A stretch of DNA of 64,000 nucleotides, taken from contig NZ_JAGGJP010000009.1 in NCBI RefSeq assembly GCF_017872975.1, positions 79,349 through 143,348 of the forward strand, written 5' to 3'. A model generated the notes under the pieces. That model saw only the letters and a program-made list of their open reading frames with translations. It did not search any database and had not been told where the DNA came from. This DNA comes from Rubellimicrobium aerolatum. GTDB taxonomy: Bacteria > Pseudomonadota > Alphaproteobacteria > Rhodobacterales > Rhodobacteraceae. Position numbers and translations under genes: made by a program. Shown here in pieces: positions 37,452 through 46,112 of the stretch. Within the stretch, counting starts at the first letter, position 1; each line of letters starts with the position of its first letter.

Positions 37452-38378
37452 TCAGAGGTCGAAGAACCCCGGCCCGGCCTCGCGCCGCATCCGGCAGGCC
37501 ATGACGCCGCCGATGTCGCGCCCTTCCTCCAGCGGCCCGGTCGAATCGTCCGCCAGCACGCGGCTCCCGTCCGGCCGCAGGATCTCGCCCCGCATCCGCA
37601 GCCGGTCGCCCTCGATCTCCGCCAGCCCCGCGATGGGCGTCTGGCACGACCCGTCGAGCCCCCGCAGGAACGCCCGCTCCGCCGCCAGCCGCAGCCCGGT
37701 GTCGCGGTCGTGGATCAGCGCCAGCATCTCGCGCGCGCGGCCGTCCGCCGCCCGCCGCTCCACCCCGATCGCCCCTTGGGCGAGGGCGGGCAGCATGGCG
37801 TCGGGCGGGATCGGCCGCGCCGGCACGTCGGCGTAGCCCAGACGGTTCATCCCCGCCATCGCCAGGAACGTGGCCTCCGCCACCCCCTGCGCCAGCTTCG
37901 ACAGCCGCGTCTGCACGTTGCCCCGGAACTCCACCACCTCCAGATCCGGCCGCCGCGCCAGAAGCTGCGCCCGCCGCCGCAGCGACGACGTGCCGACCAC
38001 CGCCCCCTCGGGCAGGTCCATCAGCCCCGCGTGCGCGGTCAGCGTCACAAAGGCGTCGCGCGGGTCCTCGCGGGGGAGATAGCAGTCCAGGAGCAGCCCC
38101 TCGGGCTGCTCCACCGGCATGTCCTTCATCGAATGGACCGCGATGTCGATGCCGCCCGCCAGCAGCGCCTCCTCGATCTCCTTGGTGAAGAGCCCCTTGC
38201 CGCCGATCTGCGACAAGGGCCGGTCCTGCACCGCGTCGCCGGTGACGCGGATGACGACGATCTCGAAGGCGGCCTCGGGGAGCCCGGTGGCGGCCATCAG
38301 CCGTTGCCGGGTCTCGTGGGCCTGGGCCAGCGCCAGCGGCGAGCCGCGCGTGCCGATGCGAAGGGGATTCTGGGTCAT
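37452..38378 (-). CDS. hemC: Hydroxymethylbilane synthase
   Basis: The 308-residue enzyme joins four porphobilinogens into hydroxymethylbilane in tetrapyrrole synthesis. Seen motifs are the start MTQNPLRIGTRGSPLALAQA, KGLFTKEIEEAL, AVHSMKDMPVEQPEGL, VVGTSSLRRRAQLL, EFRGNVQTRLSKL and LRGLDGSCQTPIAGLAEI with the dipyrromethane-attaching Cys in GSCQTP. ATG at 38378 is used; an upstream in-frame ATG lies in the promoter region shared with divergent hemE. Confidence 0.97.
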   Translation of the reverse strand: MTQNPLRIGTRGSPLALAQAHETRQRLMAATGLPEAAFEIVVIRVTGDAVQDRPLSQIGGKGLFTKEIEEALLAGGIDIAVHSMKDMPVEQPEGLLLDCYLPREDPRDAFVTLTAHAGLMDLPEGAVVGTSSLRRRAQLLARRPDLEVVEFRGNVQTRLSKLAQGVAEATFLAMAGMNRLGYADVPARPIPPDAMLPALAQGAIGVERRAADGRAREMLALIHDRDTGLRLAAERAFLRGLDGSCQTPIAGLAEIEGDRLRMRGEILRPDGSRVLADDSTGPLEEGRDIGGVMACRMRREAGPGFFDL

Positions 38379-38488
38379 GACGCCGCTATCTAGGTGCCTC
38401 CCGGCCAACCCACAACGGGGATGCCCAAGCCGTGACGAACGCGCGAGCGGCTTGACAAGTTGCGTGTCCCCCGGGCACGGCTCCCGGC

Positions 38489-39517
38489 ATGACCAAGCTC
38501 CTCCTGCGCGCCCTCGCGGGCGAGACGCTGCCCGTGCCCCCCATCTGGATGATGCGGCAGGCCGGGCGCTACCTCCCCGAGTATCGCGCCACGCGCGAGA
38601 CGGCGGGCGACTTCCTGTCGCTCTGCTACAACCCCGACCTCGCGGCCGAGGTGACGCTCCAGCCGATCCGCCGCTTCGGCTTCGACGCGGCGATCCTGTT
38701 CGCCGACATCCTGCTGATCCCGCAGGCCCTCGGCCTCGACCTCGCCTTCGAGGCCGGCGAAGGCCCGCGCCTCTCGACCGTCACGACCGAGGCCGACCTC
38801 GCCCGCCTCAGGCCGACCGACGCCATCCACGACACGCTCGCCCCCGTCTACGAGACCGTCCGCATCCTGTCCGGGGCGCTCCCGCCCGAGACGGCGCTGA
38901 TCGGCTTCGCCGGCGCCCCCTGGACCGTCGCCACCTACATGATCGCCGGCCGGGGCACCCCCGACCAGGGGCCCGCCCACGCCCTCATCCGGTCGAACCG
39001 CCCGCTGTTCGAGGCCCTGCTCGACCGCCTCACGCTCGCCACCATCGACTACCTGTCCCGTCAGGTGGAGGCCGGGGCCGAGGTCGTGAAGATCTTCGAC
39101 AGCTGGGCCGGCTCCCTCCAGGGCGACGACTTCGCCGCCTATGCGCTGGCCCCCGCCGCCCGCATCACGGCGGCGCTCAAGGTCCGCCACCCCGGCCTCC
39201 CCGTGATCGCCTTCCCGCGCGGCGCGGGCGAGCGCTTCGCCGGCACCCACGCCGCCACCGGGGCGGACTGCATCGCCCTCGACGACGGCGTGTCGCCCGA
39301 ATGGGCCGCCGCCCACGTCCAGCCCGACGGCTGCGTGCAGGGCAACCTCGCCTCCCCGCACCTCGTCACCGGCGGCGAGGCGCTGGTCACGGAAACTCGC
39401 CGCGTCGTCCGCGCCTTCGCCCACGGCCCCCACATCTTCAACCTGGGCCACGGCATCACGCCCGACGCCTCCATCGACAACGTGCACCGCATGATCGACA
39501 CGGTGCGGGCGGGCTAG
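38489..39517 (+). CDS. hemE: Uroporphyrinogen decarboxylase
   Basis: The 342-residue enzyme converts uroporphyrinogen III to coproporphyrinogen III. The signature [19 protein letters not shown] is at residues 17-35, with [29 protein letters not shown] and [10 protein letters not shown] following. It is divergent from hemC across 110 bases, so the two haem genes may share control. Its stop overlaps the stop of the convergent LysE-type gene by four bases. Length is normal. Confidence 0.97.
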   Translation: MTKLLLRALAGETLPVPPIWMMRQAGRYLPEYRATRETAGDFLSLCYNPDLAAEVTLQPIRRFGFDAAILFADILLIPQALGLDLAFEAGEGPRLSTVTTEADLARLRPTDAIHDTLAPVYETVRILSGALPPETALIGFAGAPWTVATYMIAGRGTPDQGPAHALIRSNRPLFEALLDRLTLATIDYLSRQVEAGAEVVKIFDSWAGSLQGDDFAAYALAPAARITAALKVRHPGLPVIAFPRGAGERFAGTHAATGADCIALDDGVSPEWAAAHVQPDGCVQGNLASPHLVTGGEALVTETRRVVRAFAHGPHIFNLGHGITPDASIDNVHRMIDTVRAG

Positions 39518-40116
39518 CTCCGCCAGAGGAGCCAGACCGCCACCCCCGCGAGCGCGAGCGACAGCCCGCGTCGCACCCGCCGCTCGCGCGTCGGGTCGGT
39601 CAGCAGCCGCCGCGCCTGCCCCGCCAGCCCCACGATGCCCGCGTGCACCCCCGTCGCCACCGCGACATAGCCCCCGGTCAGCGCCAGCGTCTGCGGCAGC
39701 AGCCCATCGCCCGGCGGCAGGAAGCCGGGCAGCACCGCGACATAGAACACCCCCGCCTTGGGGTTCAGGAGGTTCGTCACCAGTCCCCGCCGGAAGGCCC
39801 GCGCCACCGCCCGCCCCGGCAGCGGTGGTGCCTCCTCCACCGCGCCGCGCCAGCCGTCCCAGGCGAGCCACAGGAGATACGCCGCCCCGCCCCAGCGCAG
39901 GACCTCGTAGAGCGCCGGAGAGGCCGCCACCAGCGCCGCCAGCCCCAGCGCCGCCGCGACGCCGACCACCCCCAGCCCCAGCGCCACCCCCGCCACGGCG
40001 GCGAGCCCCACGCCCGCCCCCTCCCCCGCCGCGACGACGGCGAGCCAGGCCATGTTCGGCCCCGGCGTCAGCTCCACCAGCAGCGCCGTCAGCAGGAACG
40101 CCGCCCACCCCGTCAT
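39514..40116 (-). CDS. LysE/RhtB-type amino-acid exporter
   Basis: The 200-residue membrane protein has the LysE-family start ([20 protein letters not shown]), the conserved [34 protein letters not shown] and [20 protein letters not shown]. Five to six membrane helices are visible. It exports an amino acid or similar small molecule; the substrate is unknown. ATG at 40116 gives a normal N-terminus. It is convergent and overlapping with hemE. Confidence 0.9.
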   Translation of the reverse strand: MTGWAAFLLTALLVELTPGPNMAWLAVVAAGEGAGVGLAAVAGVALGLGVVGVAAALGLAALVAASPALYEVLRWGGAAYLLWLAWDGWRGAVEEAPPLPGRAVARAFRRGLVTNLLNPKAGVFYVAVLPGFLPPGDGLLPQTLALTGGYVAVATGVHAGIVGLAGQARRLLTDPTRERRVRRGLSLALAGVAVWLLWRS

Positions 40117-40183
40117 GCCCCGCCTCTCCCACCGATTCGGGTCCAGCCTAACCCGTCCCGGCCCCGTCCACGTCCTCTGTCGA

Positions 40184-40240
40184 GGGGGGCTCTGCCCCCC
40201 GCTTCGCTCCCCCCGGGATACTTGGAGCCAAAGAAGGGCC
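40184..40240 (+). repeat. Intergenic repeat, copy 2
   Basis: The core at 40211-40240 is the inverted copy of the element seen after hemC and hemF (minus strand starts GGCCCTTCTTTGG), preceded by the hairpin GGGGGGC-TCT-GCCCCCC at 40184-40200. Unlike the other two it does not follow a gene on its own strand. Confidence 0.8.
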
Positions 40241-40761
40241 AAGGAGCGGACGGGAGGAGCGCCACGCGCCCCGCCTCGTCCGCGTCGCCCCGCCCGTCCT
40301 GGCCCCCCCGTCCGCGATTCGGCCCGTCTCGCGCGCGCGTGGCACACCCTCCGGGGGTGTTGCGCGCGGTGGGCGTCGGGCGTTCGTCGCCCTCACAGGT
40401 CCTTAACGCCTCCGTGCGATCCTCCCCCCATGCGCAACCCCAGGCCTCGCCGCCGGGCCGCTCCCTCCTCCGCCTGCGCCGGGGCTGGCGGGGGGCGAGA
40501 TCGCCGGCGGGACCGGAAAGGAGACCACGACGAAGAGCCAGCCGCCCGTGCGAGGCGGCGCAGATCCGACGCGATGGGCCAAGAGCGGCCAGATACGCGG
40601 CCAGGGAGAAGAACGCGGGACCGAAACCCGTCTCCGCCCCCTCGATGCCCTTGGACCCAGCCCGCTGCCCAGCGGACCGGCCCTCCCGCCCGCGCGCGCC
40701 CCGCCCCCGCGGCCCGGAGAAGACCCGGAAGCCTCGCGGGGTTTTACTCTGTCCGGGACAT

Positions 40762-40816
40762 GGCCCTTCTTTGACCCCAAATATCCCGGGGTGAGCGAAG
40801 CGAGGGGCGGAGCCCC
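40762..40816 (-). repeat. Intergenic repeat, copy 3 (after hemF)
   Basis: The core at 40762-40791 differs from copy 1 by a single base in 30. It is followed by GAGCGAAGCGAGGGGC and GGAGCCCC, which form hairpins directly after the hemF stop in the hemF reading direction, a terminator-like placement shared with copy 1. Confidence 0.8.
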
Positions 40817-40817
40817 T

Positions 40818-41708
40818 TCAGACCCACTTCGCCAGCGGCGGCAGGCTCATCAGCACCGCCTCGGCGTCGTGCCCCGAGGCCAGCCCGAACTTCGTCCCCC
40901 GGTCGTACACGAGGTTGAACTCGGCATAGAGCCCCCGGTGGATCAGTTGACGCTCCTTCTCGGCCTCGCCCCAGGGCTGCGCCACCCGCCGTTCCGCCAG
41001 CGGCAGCCACGCCGGCAGGAACGCGCGGCCGATGTCCTGGATCATCGCGAAGTCCCGCTCCCAGTCGCCCGAGTTGTGGTCGTCGAGGAAGATCCCCCCC
41101 ACGCCCCGCGCCCGCCCCCGGTGCGGCACGAAGAAATACTCGTCCGCCCAGGCCTTCTGGCGCGGATACTCCCCCTCCCCATGCGGGTCGAGATGCGCCC
41201 GCAGCACGTCGTGGAACCGCGCCGTGTCCTCGGGATACTCGATCGCCGGGTTGAGGTCGGTGCCGCCGCCGAACCACCAGGCGGCGGGCGTCCAGAACAT
41301 CCGGGTGTTGAGGTGCACCGCCGGCACGTGCGGGTTGCGGGGATGCGCCACGAGGCTGATGCCCGACGCCCAGAAGCGCGGGTCCTCGGCCACGCCCGGC
41401 ACCCCCCGCGCCGCCATGGCCTTCTGCGCCTCGGCCCCCAGCACGCCATGGACGGTGGACACGCCGACGCCCATCTTCTCGAAGACCCGCCCGCCCTTGA
41501 GCACCGCCATCACGCCGCCGCCCGCGTCGCCGCCGTCCGGCGCGCTGCGCCGCGTCTCGCGGAACTGGAACCGCCCCGGCGCGATCCCCTCGGCCCCGGC
41601 GGCCTCGCCGTCCTCCAGCCCTTCGTAGGCCGCCACGATGCGGTCCCGCAGATCCCCGAACCAGGCCGAGGCGCGCGCCTTCTCGTCGGTCATCATCTCG
41701 GCGTCCAT
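40818..41708 (-). CDS. hemF: Aerobic coproporphyrinogen III oxidase
   Basis: The 296-residue enzyme makes protoporphyrinogen IX from coproporphyrinogen III with oxygen. Motifs seen are RGGVMAVL-type GGGVMAVLKGGRVFEKMGVG, FWASGISLVAHPRNPHVPAV, NTRMFWTPAAWWFGGGTDLN and RGVGGIFLDDHNSGDWE, then YAEFNLVYDRGTKFGL. These include the conserved His and Asp of the active site. A later ATG (MMTDEK) is an alternative start. It completes a loose hem group with hemC and hemE. Confidence 0.96.
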   Translation of the reverse strand: MDAEMMTDEKARASAWFGDLRDRIVAAYEGLEDGEAAGAEGIAPGRFQFRETRRSAPDGGDAGGGVMAVLKGGRVFEKMGVGVSTVHGVLGAEAQKAMAARGVPGVAEDPRFWASGISLVAHPRNPHVPAVHLNTRMFWTPAAWWFGGGTDLNPAIEYPEDTARFHDVLRAHLDPHGEGEYPRQKAWADEYFFVPHRGRARGVGGIFLDDHNSGDWERDFAMIQDIGRAFLPAWLPLAERRVAQPWGEAEKERQLIHRGLYAEFNLVYDRGTKFGLASGHDAEAVLMSLPPLAKWV

Positions 41709-41798
41709 GCCTCACCTCCTTGCTATCGGATATCGGACCTAGCGCCCTTTCCCGGCCTTCTCCACGGGATTAGGACAAGGGGAACAAGGAGTCCTCCC

Positions 41799-42194
41799 AT
41801 GCGCCGCCCCATCACCGCCGCCGTCCTGCTCTCGGCCCTGGCCCTCACGGCCTGCCAGACCCCTCGGGAGGCCTGCCTGTCCTCCGCCTCGCGCGACCTG
41901 CGGGTGATCGATTCGCTGGTCCGCGAGACCCAGGGCAACCTGCGGCGCGGCTACGCCATCGAGCAGAGCCAGGAGGTCCGCGTCCGCCGCGACTTCTGCC
42001 GCGTGCGGGACGACGACGGCGACACCCGCCTGATCCGCTGCGACGACACCGACGTGATCGACGTGAGCCGCCCCGTCGCCATCGACCTGAACGCCGAGCA
42101 GGCCAAGCTGGACAGCCTGCTCGAACGCCGCGCCCGCCTCGCGCGGGAGCAGGAGGCCCGCGTCGAGGCCTGCCGGACCGCCTACCCGGAGTGA
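41799..42194 (+). CDS. Putative lipoprotein
   Basis: The 131-residue protein has a signal peptide with a lipobox (ALALTACQTP, lipidated Cys about residue 19). The mature part is helical and charged (VIDSLVRETQGNLRRGYAIE, AEQAKLDSLLERRARLAREQ) with four more cysteines that may form disulphides (ACLSS, DFCRV, IRCDD, EACRT). Family not recognised. It sits between hemF and the convergent rsmC-like gene, which it overlaps by 13 bases. Confidence 0.82.
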   Translation: MRRPITAAVLLSALALTACQTPREACLSSASRDLRVIDSLVRETQGNLRRGYAIEQSQEVRVRRDFCRVRDDDGDTRLIRCDDTDVIDVSRPVAIDLNAEQAKLDSLLERRARLAREQEARVEACRTAYPE

Positions 42195-43201
42195 GCGCGG
42201 CGCGTCCGCGCCACCGCCGCCTTGGCCCCGGCCTTCAGCTTCAGCGGCTGCGCGGCGTGGAGGAGCTTGAACCCCCCGTCGCCGCCGATCTCCTCGACGT
42301 TGCGGAACAGGTCCGTCAGCGCGGCCTCGTAGGGCAGGTGCCGGTTCGCCACCAGCCAGAGCTGCCCGGAGGGCGTCAGCGCCTTGGCCGCCGCGCGCAG
42401 GAAGGCCTGGCCCAGCCCCGGCTCGGGCCGCCGCCCGGCATGGAAGGGCGGGTTCGTCACGATCCCGTCGTAGGGGCCGCGCGCGCCCTGCGTCGCGTCC
42501 TCCCACAGGAAGCGCGCGCGCGGGTCCGCCACGTTGAGCCGCGCGCAATCCAGTGCCAGCCGCTCGGCCTCGATCAGGTCGAGGGACTCGACCCCCTCGC
42601 GTCCCAGCGCGGCAAGCGCCAGCACGCCCACCCCCGCCCCGAAGTCGGCCATCCGCTTGGGCAGCTTGGCGGGCAGCACGCTCGCCAGCAGCAGCGAGCC
42701 CCGGTCCGGCCCGTCCGCGCTGAACACGCCCGGCTGCGAGAAGAGCCCGTCCGGCCCCTGCCCCAGCTCGCCCAGGGCCCAGTCCTCGAACCCCGCGCCG
42801 CCCGCGAACCAGAACAGCCGCCCATGCCCCTGCGTGAGGCCCTGCACGTCGTCGCGCCGCGTCCGCACCTCGCGCCAGAGCGCGTCCACCCCGTCCGTCC
42901 GCTGCCCGTCCACGACCACCAGCGGCGCGAGCCGCGCGGCCTCGGCGATCAGCCCGCGGGCCAGCGCCTTCGATCGCGGCACGCAGACCAGCGCCGCCTC
43001 GGCGGGGGCGCCCTCGTCCACCACCCGGTAGCCCGCGCCCGCCCAGGCGTCGCGGTCGGGGCGGAAGCTGTGCCGGATCAGCACCCCGTCGCGGGGCAGG
43101 GCCGAGAGGTCCATGGCCGAGGGGGGCCGCAGGACGAGAAGTCCCTCGGACGGCAGCGAAAGGCCCTCCCCGAGGGCCGTGGCGAGGCGTGAGCGTGACA
43201 T
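42182..43201 (-). CDS. RsmC-like 16S rRNA guanine-N2 methyltransferase
   Basis: The 339-residue protein has the two-part RsmC/RlmG build: a degenerate N-terminal methyltransferase-like domain (1-150) and a catalytic C-terminal domain with MADFGAGVGVLALAALG (SAM-binding, about 183-199), DLIEAERLALDCARLN and the NPPF motif GIVTNPPFHAG (about 243-253). The NPPF motif marks base-amino methylation. RsmC modifies G1207 of 16S rRNA; whether this is RsmC or a related enzyme is not certain. Confidence 0.85.
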   Translation of the reverse strand: MSRSRLATALGEGLSLPSEGLLVLRPPSAMDLSALPRDGVLIRHSFRPDRDAWAGAGYRVVDEGAPAEAALVCVPRSKALARGLIAEAARLAPLVVVDGQRTDGVDALWREVRTRRDDVQGLTQGHGRLFWFAGGAGFEDWALGELGQGPDGLFSQPGVFSADGPDRGSLLLASVLPAKLPKRMADFGAGVGVLALAALGREGVESLDLIEAERLALDCARLNVADPRARFLWEDATQGARGPYDGIVTNPPFHAGRRPEPGLGQAFLRAAAKALTPSGQLWLVANRHLPYEAALTDLFRNVEEIGGDGGFKLLHAAQPLKLKAGAKAAVARTRRAHSG

Positions 43202-43220
43202 GACGGCGGGCGAGGCGCCC

Positions 43221-43568
43221 TTATTCCTTTTCCATGGTGCATTGCAGCGGATGCTGGTGCCGCTGCGCGAAGTCCATGACCAGCGCGACCTTGGTCTCCG
43301 CGATCTCGTAGGAGTAGACGCCGACCACCGCGAGGCCCTTCTTGTGCACCATCAGCATCAGGTCGAAGGCCTGGGCGTGGCTCATGCCGAAGAAGCGTTC
43401 GAGGACGTGGACCACGAACTCCATGGGCGTGTAGTCGTCGTTGAGGATCAGCACCTTGTAGAGCGGGGGACGCTGCGTCTTGCTGCGCGTCTCGAGCTTG
43501 ATGCCGGTGCCGCCGTCCTGGTCCCGGCCGGGCCCGCCGGCCATGGAAAACGCTTGACCCGTGATCAT
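43221..43568 (-). CDS. clpS: ClpS adaptor protein
   Basis: The 115-residue protein delivers N-degron substrates to ClpAP. It has the ClpS core [40 protein letters not shown] and [11 protein letters not shown]. The first about 30 residues are a flexible tail; ATG at 43544 (MAGGPG) is an alternative start. It is divergent from the HAD gene across 89 bases that include TATATAA near 43612, a likely -10 region. No clpA is seen next to it in this window. Confidence 0.95.
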   Translation of the reverse strand: MITGQAFSMAGGPGRDQDGGTGIKLETRSKTQRPPLYKVLILNDDYTPMEFVVHVLERFFGMSHAQAFDLMLMVHKKGLAVVGVYSYEIAETKVALVMDFAQRHQHPLQCTMEKE

Positions 43569-43657
43569 GGGACGATGCCGACCTATCCAAGATGGAATTT
43601 CGTGTCGTGTCTATATAAGCCCACGACTCGCGCAAGGAAAGACGCGAGGGAGCACGG

Positions 43658-44356
43658 ATGCCGTCCTGGACCATCGGATTCGACGCCGACGACACCCTTT
43701 GGCACAACGAACGCTTCTTCCGCGGCACCGAGGACCGCTTCGAGGAGCTGCTCTCGGCCCACATGGACGGGCCCGGCCTGCGCGCCCGCCTGCGGGAGGC
43801 GGAGCGGCGCAACCTCGGCATCTATGGCTTCGGGATCAAGGGGTTCACCCTCTCGATGATCGAGACGGCCGTGGAGGCGACCGAGGGCCGCGTCCCCGCC
43901 GCCGTGATCGGGGAGATCCTGGCCATGGGGCGCGACATGCTGGCGCACCCCATCGACCTCCTTCCCCACGCCCGCGAGGCGGTCGAGGCGGCGGCGCGCG
44001 AGGGCGAGGTCGTGCTCATCACCAAGGGCGACCTCCTCGATCAGGAGCGCAAGCTGGCGCAGTCGGGCCTGGGCGACCTCTTCGACGCGGTGGAGATCGT
44101 CAGCGACAAGACCCCCGCCACCTACCTGCGCGTGTTCGCGCGCCACGGCGGACGACAGTCGATGATGATCGGCAACTCGCTCAAGTCCGACGTGATCCCG
44201 GCGCTGGCCGCCGGGGCCTGGGGCGTCCACGTGCCCCATGGCCTGACCTGGGAGCTGGAGCACGCCGACCCGCCGCGCGACCACCCCCGCTTCCGGGAGA
44301 TTCCCTCGCTGGGCGACCTCCCCGGCCTCGTCGCCACCCTCGATTCCCGGCACTGA
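43658..44356 (+). CDS. HAD-family hydrolase
   Basis: The 232-residue protein has the haloacid dehalogenase motif I WTIGFDADDTLWHNE (nucleophile Asp about residue 9), motif II VVLITKGD (about 125), and motif IV region QSMMIGNSLKSDVIPALAAG. The alpha-helical cap lies between motifs I and II. It probably dephosphorylates a small metabolite; YjjG-like nucleotidases are among similar proteins, but the substrate is not predictable. Confidence 0.85.
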   Translation: MPSWTIGFDADDTLWHNERFFRGTEDRFEELLSAHMDGPGLRARLREAERRNLGIYGFGIKGFTLSMIETAVEATEGRVPAAVIGEILAMGRDMLAHPIDLLPHAREAVEAAAREGEVVLITKGDLLDQERKLAQSGLGDLFDAVEIVSDKTPATYLRVFARHGGRQSMMIGNSLKSDVIPALAAGAWGVHVPHGLTWELEHADPPRDHPRFREIPSLGDLPGLVATLDSRH

Positions 44357-44596
44357 GGCCGACACGCCACAGCGGATTTTTCTGTCGGCGCAGGGAACCG
44401 GCCGTCGCGGAGCAGCCACCCCGCCCGTGGTAGGCGCGCGCCGCGCCGACCGCAACGGCTAGGGGTCAATCGCTCGCGCGGTCGCGGACCCGGTCCCGCA
44501 AGATGCTTTTGCGTCGCCGCTCCCCGTGGTATCCTCCTCCTCCATAAGAGGTGAACGGGCACGCATCCGTTCCCCGGGGCAAGAAGGGGCAGTGTC

Positions 44597-46000
44597 ATGG
44601 GCAGTCGAATCCGGCGGTCAGCCTGGCTGGCGGTCATCCTTGTCGCGAACGTTCTCGGCGCTGTCGCGGCGCAGGCCGCGCCCTACGCCGCCTTCGTCAT
44701 GGACGCGCGCACCGGCCAGATCTTCCACGAGGAGAACGCCGAGACGCCGCTGCATCCGGCGTCGCTCACCAAGATGATGACGCTCTATCTCGCCTTCCAG
44801 GCGATCCAGCAGGGTCAGATCTCGCTCGACACCGTGGTTCGCATCCCCCGCGATGCCGCCGACGAGCCGCCCTCGCGGCTTGGCCTGCGCGCGGGGCAGG
44901 AGATCAAGCTCCGCTATCTTCTCCGCGCGGCGGCCGTGAAGTCCGCCAACGACGCCGCCATGGCCATCGGCTATGCGCTCGGCGGCTCGCGCGAGGGGTT
45001 CTCCGACCGCATGAACGCGATGGCGCAGGCCATGGGCATGAAGGACACCCACTTCATGAACCCCAACGGTCTGACCGAGCAGGGGCACTACTCCACCGCC
45101 CGGGACATGAGCATCCTGGGGCGGCACCTGATCTATGACTTCCCCCAGTACTACAACCTGTTCTCGCGCCGGACCGCCGATGCGGGCCTCGCGCAGGTCG
45201 CCAACACCAACCGCCGCTTCCTCGACGCCTACGATGGCGCGGACGGCATCAAGACCGGCTTCACCAACGCGGCGGGCTACAACCTGACCGCCTCGGCGCA
45301 GCGCGGCGACGTGCGGATCATCGCCACCGTCTTCGGCGGCACCTCGACCGCCGACCGCAACGCCCGGACGGCGCGGCTCCTCGACATGGGCTTCGCCCAC
45401 GCGCCCGCCCACGCCCAGGTGGTGATGACCGACCCGCCCGTGGCCGCCGCGACGACGCGGGTGGCCGCCAACACGAACGCCGCGCCCGCCGAGGCCCAAG
45501 CCCCAGCTCCGCAGGGCAAGGTGCGCGTCAGCGGCCTCATCGAGACCTCGCTGCGCCCGCAGCCGCGCCCCGGCTCCACGGTCGTGGCCTTCGCCACCGC
45601 CGTCTCGGACGAGGAGATCGAGGATGCCGTCACCGCCGCCCTCGCCGAGCCCGACAAGGGCCCGACCGAGATCATCATGACCGCCGCCGCCATCCGACCC
45701 GAATCGGCTCCGCTGGTCGCGCCCGAGCCCGAGGTCGTGCAGCGCCTCTCGACCTCCGGCGGCTCGCTCTGGGGCATCAACCTGGGCAGCTTCACCACAC
45801 GCGACCGGGCGGAGCGGGCGCTGATCCAGGTGGCGCTGGCCGAGTCGACCACGCTCGGCGACGGGCTGCGCCGGGTCATCCAGCGGTCGGGTGGCTTCGA
45901 CGGCAACATCATGGGCCTGACCCGCGAGGAGGCCGACCTCGCCTGCCGCCGCCTCCAAGCCCGGGGGACCACCTGCTTCATGATCGGCACCGAGGAGTGA
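44597..46000 (+). CDS. D-alanyl-D-alanine carboxypeptidase with SPOR domain
   Basis: The 467-residue periplasmic enzyme trims peptidoglycan side chains. A signal peptide (about 1-28, ending AAQAA) is followed by the penicillin-binding core: SLTKMM with the nucleophile Ser (SXXK, about 54-59), SANDAA (SXN, about 118) and KTGFT (KTG triad, about 221). After a low-complexity linker (280-380) the last about 80 residues (WGINLGSFTTRDRAERALIQ through TCFMIG) form a SPOR domain, which binds denuded glycan at the septum. AAGGGG precedes the ATG. A bidirectional terminator follows at 46068. Confidence 0.93.
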   Translation: MGSRIRRSAWLAVILVANVLGAVAAQAAPYAAFVMDARTGQIFHEENAETPLHPASLTKMMTLYLAFQAIQQGQISLDTVVRIPRDAADEPPSRLGLRAGQEIKLRYLLRAAAVKSANDAAMAIGYALGGSREGFSDRMNAMAQAMGMKDTHFMNPNGLTEQGHYSTARDMSILGRHLIYDFPQYYNLFSRRTADAGLAQVANTNRRFLDAYDGADGIKTGFTNAAGYNLTASAQRGDVRIIATVFGGTSTADRNARTARLLDMGFAHAPAHAQVVMTDPPVAAATTRVAANTNAAPAEAQAPAPQGKVRVSGLIETSLRPQPRPGSTVVAFATAVSDEEIEDAVTAALAEPDKGPTEIIMTAAAIRPESAPLVAPEPEVVQRLSTSGGSLWGINLGSFTTRDRAERALIQVALAESTTLGDGLRRVIQRSGGFDGNIMGLTREEADLACRRLQARGTTCFMIGTEE

Positions 46001-46067
46001 GGCCCGCCCGCGGAGCCGCCCCGACGGGTGGCCTGCGCAGTCGGGACGCCGGCCCGAAAGAATGATG

Positions 46068-46091
46068 AAGGGGGCCAAGCGGCCCCCTTTT
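46068..46091. terminator. Bidirectional rho-independent terminator
   Basis: AAGGGGGCC (46068-46076) pairs with GGCCCCCTT (46081-46089) over an AAGC loop and continues into T on the plus strand; the A/T ends serve both directions. It separates the carboxypeptidase gene from the convergent ABC transporter operon ending at 46113. Confidence 0.88.
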
Positions 46092-46112
46092 CCGTTCATG
46101 GGGCGGCCCGCC

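Larger units (their letters stand above)
40117..40817. other. Non-coding stretch with two repeat copies
   Basis: These 701 bases lie between the LysE-type gene and hemF. Repeat copy 2 (40184-40240) and copy 3 (40762-40816) occupy the ends. The 520 bases between have open frames on both strands, but their products are Arg/Pro-rich without recognisable domains or good ribosome sites; the best, from ATG 40430 on the plus strand, looks like a compositional frame. I see no supported gene. Confidence 0.55.

Noticed and set aside
40430..40774. Plus-strand frame in the gap before hemF
   Set aside because: The product is Arg/Pro/Asp-rich low complexity, lacks a good ribosome site and runs into a repeat copy.
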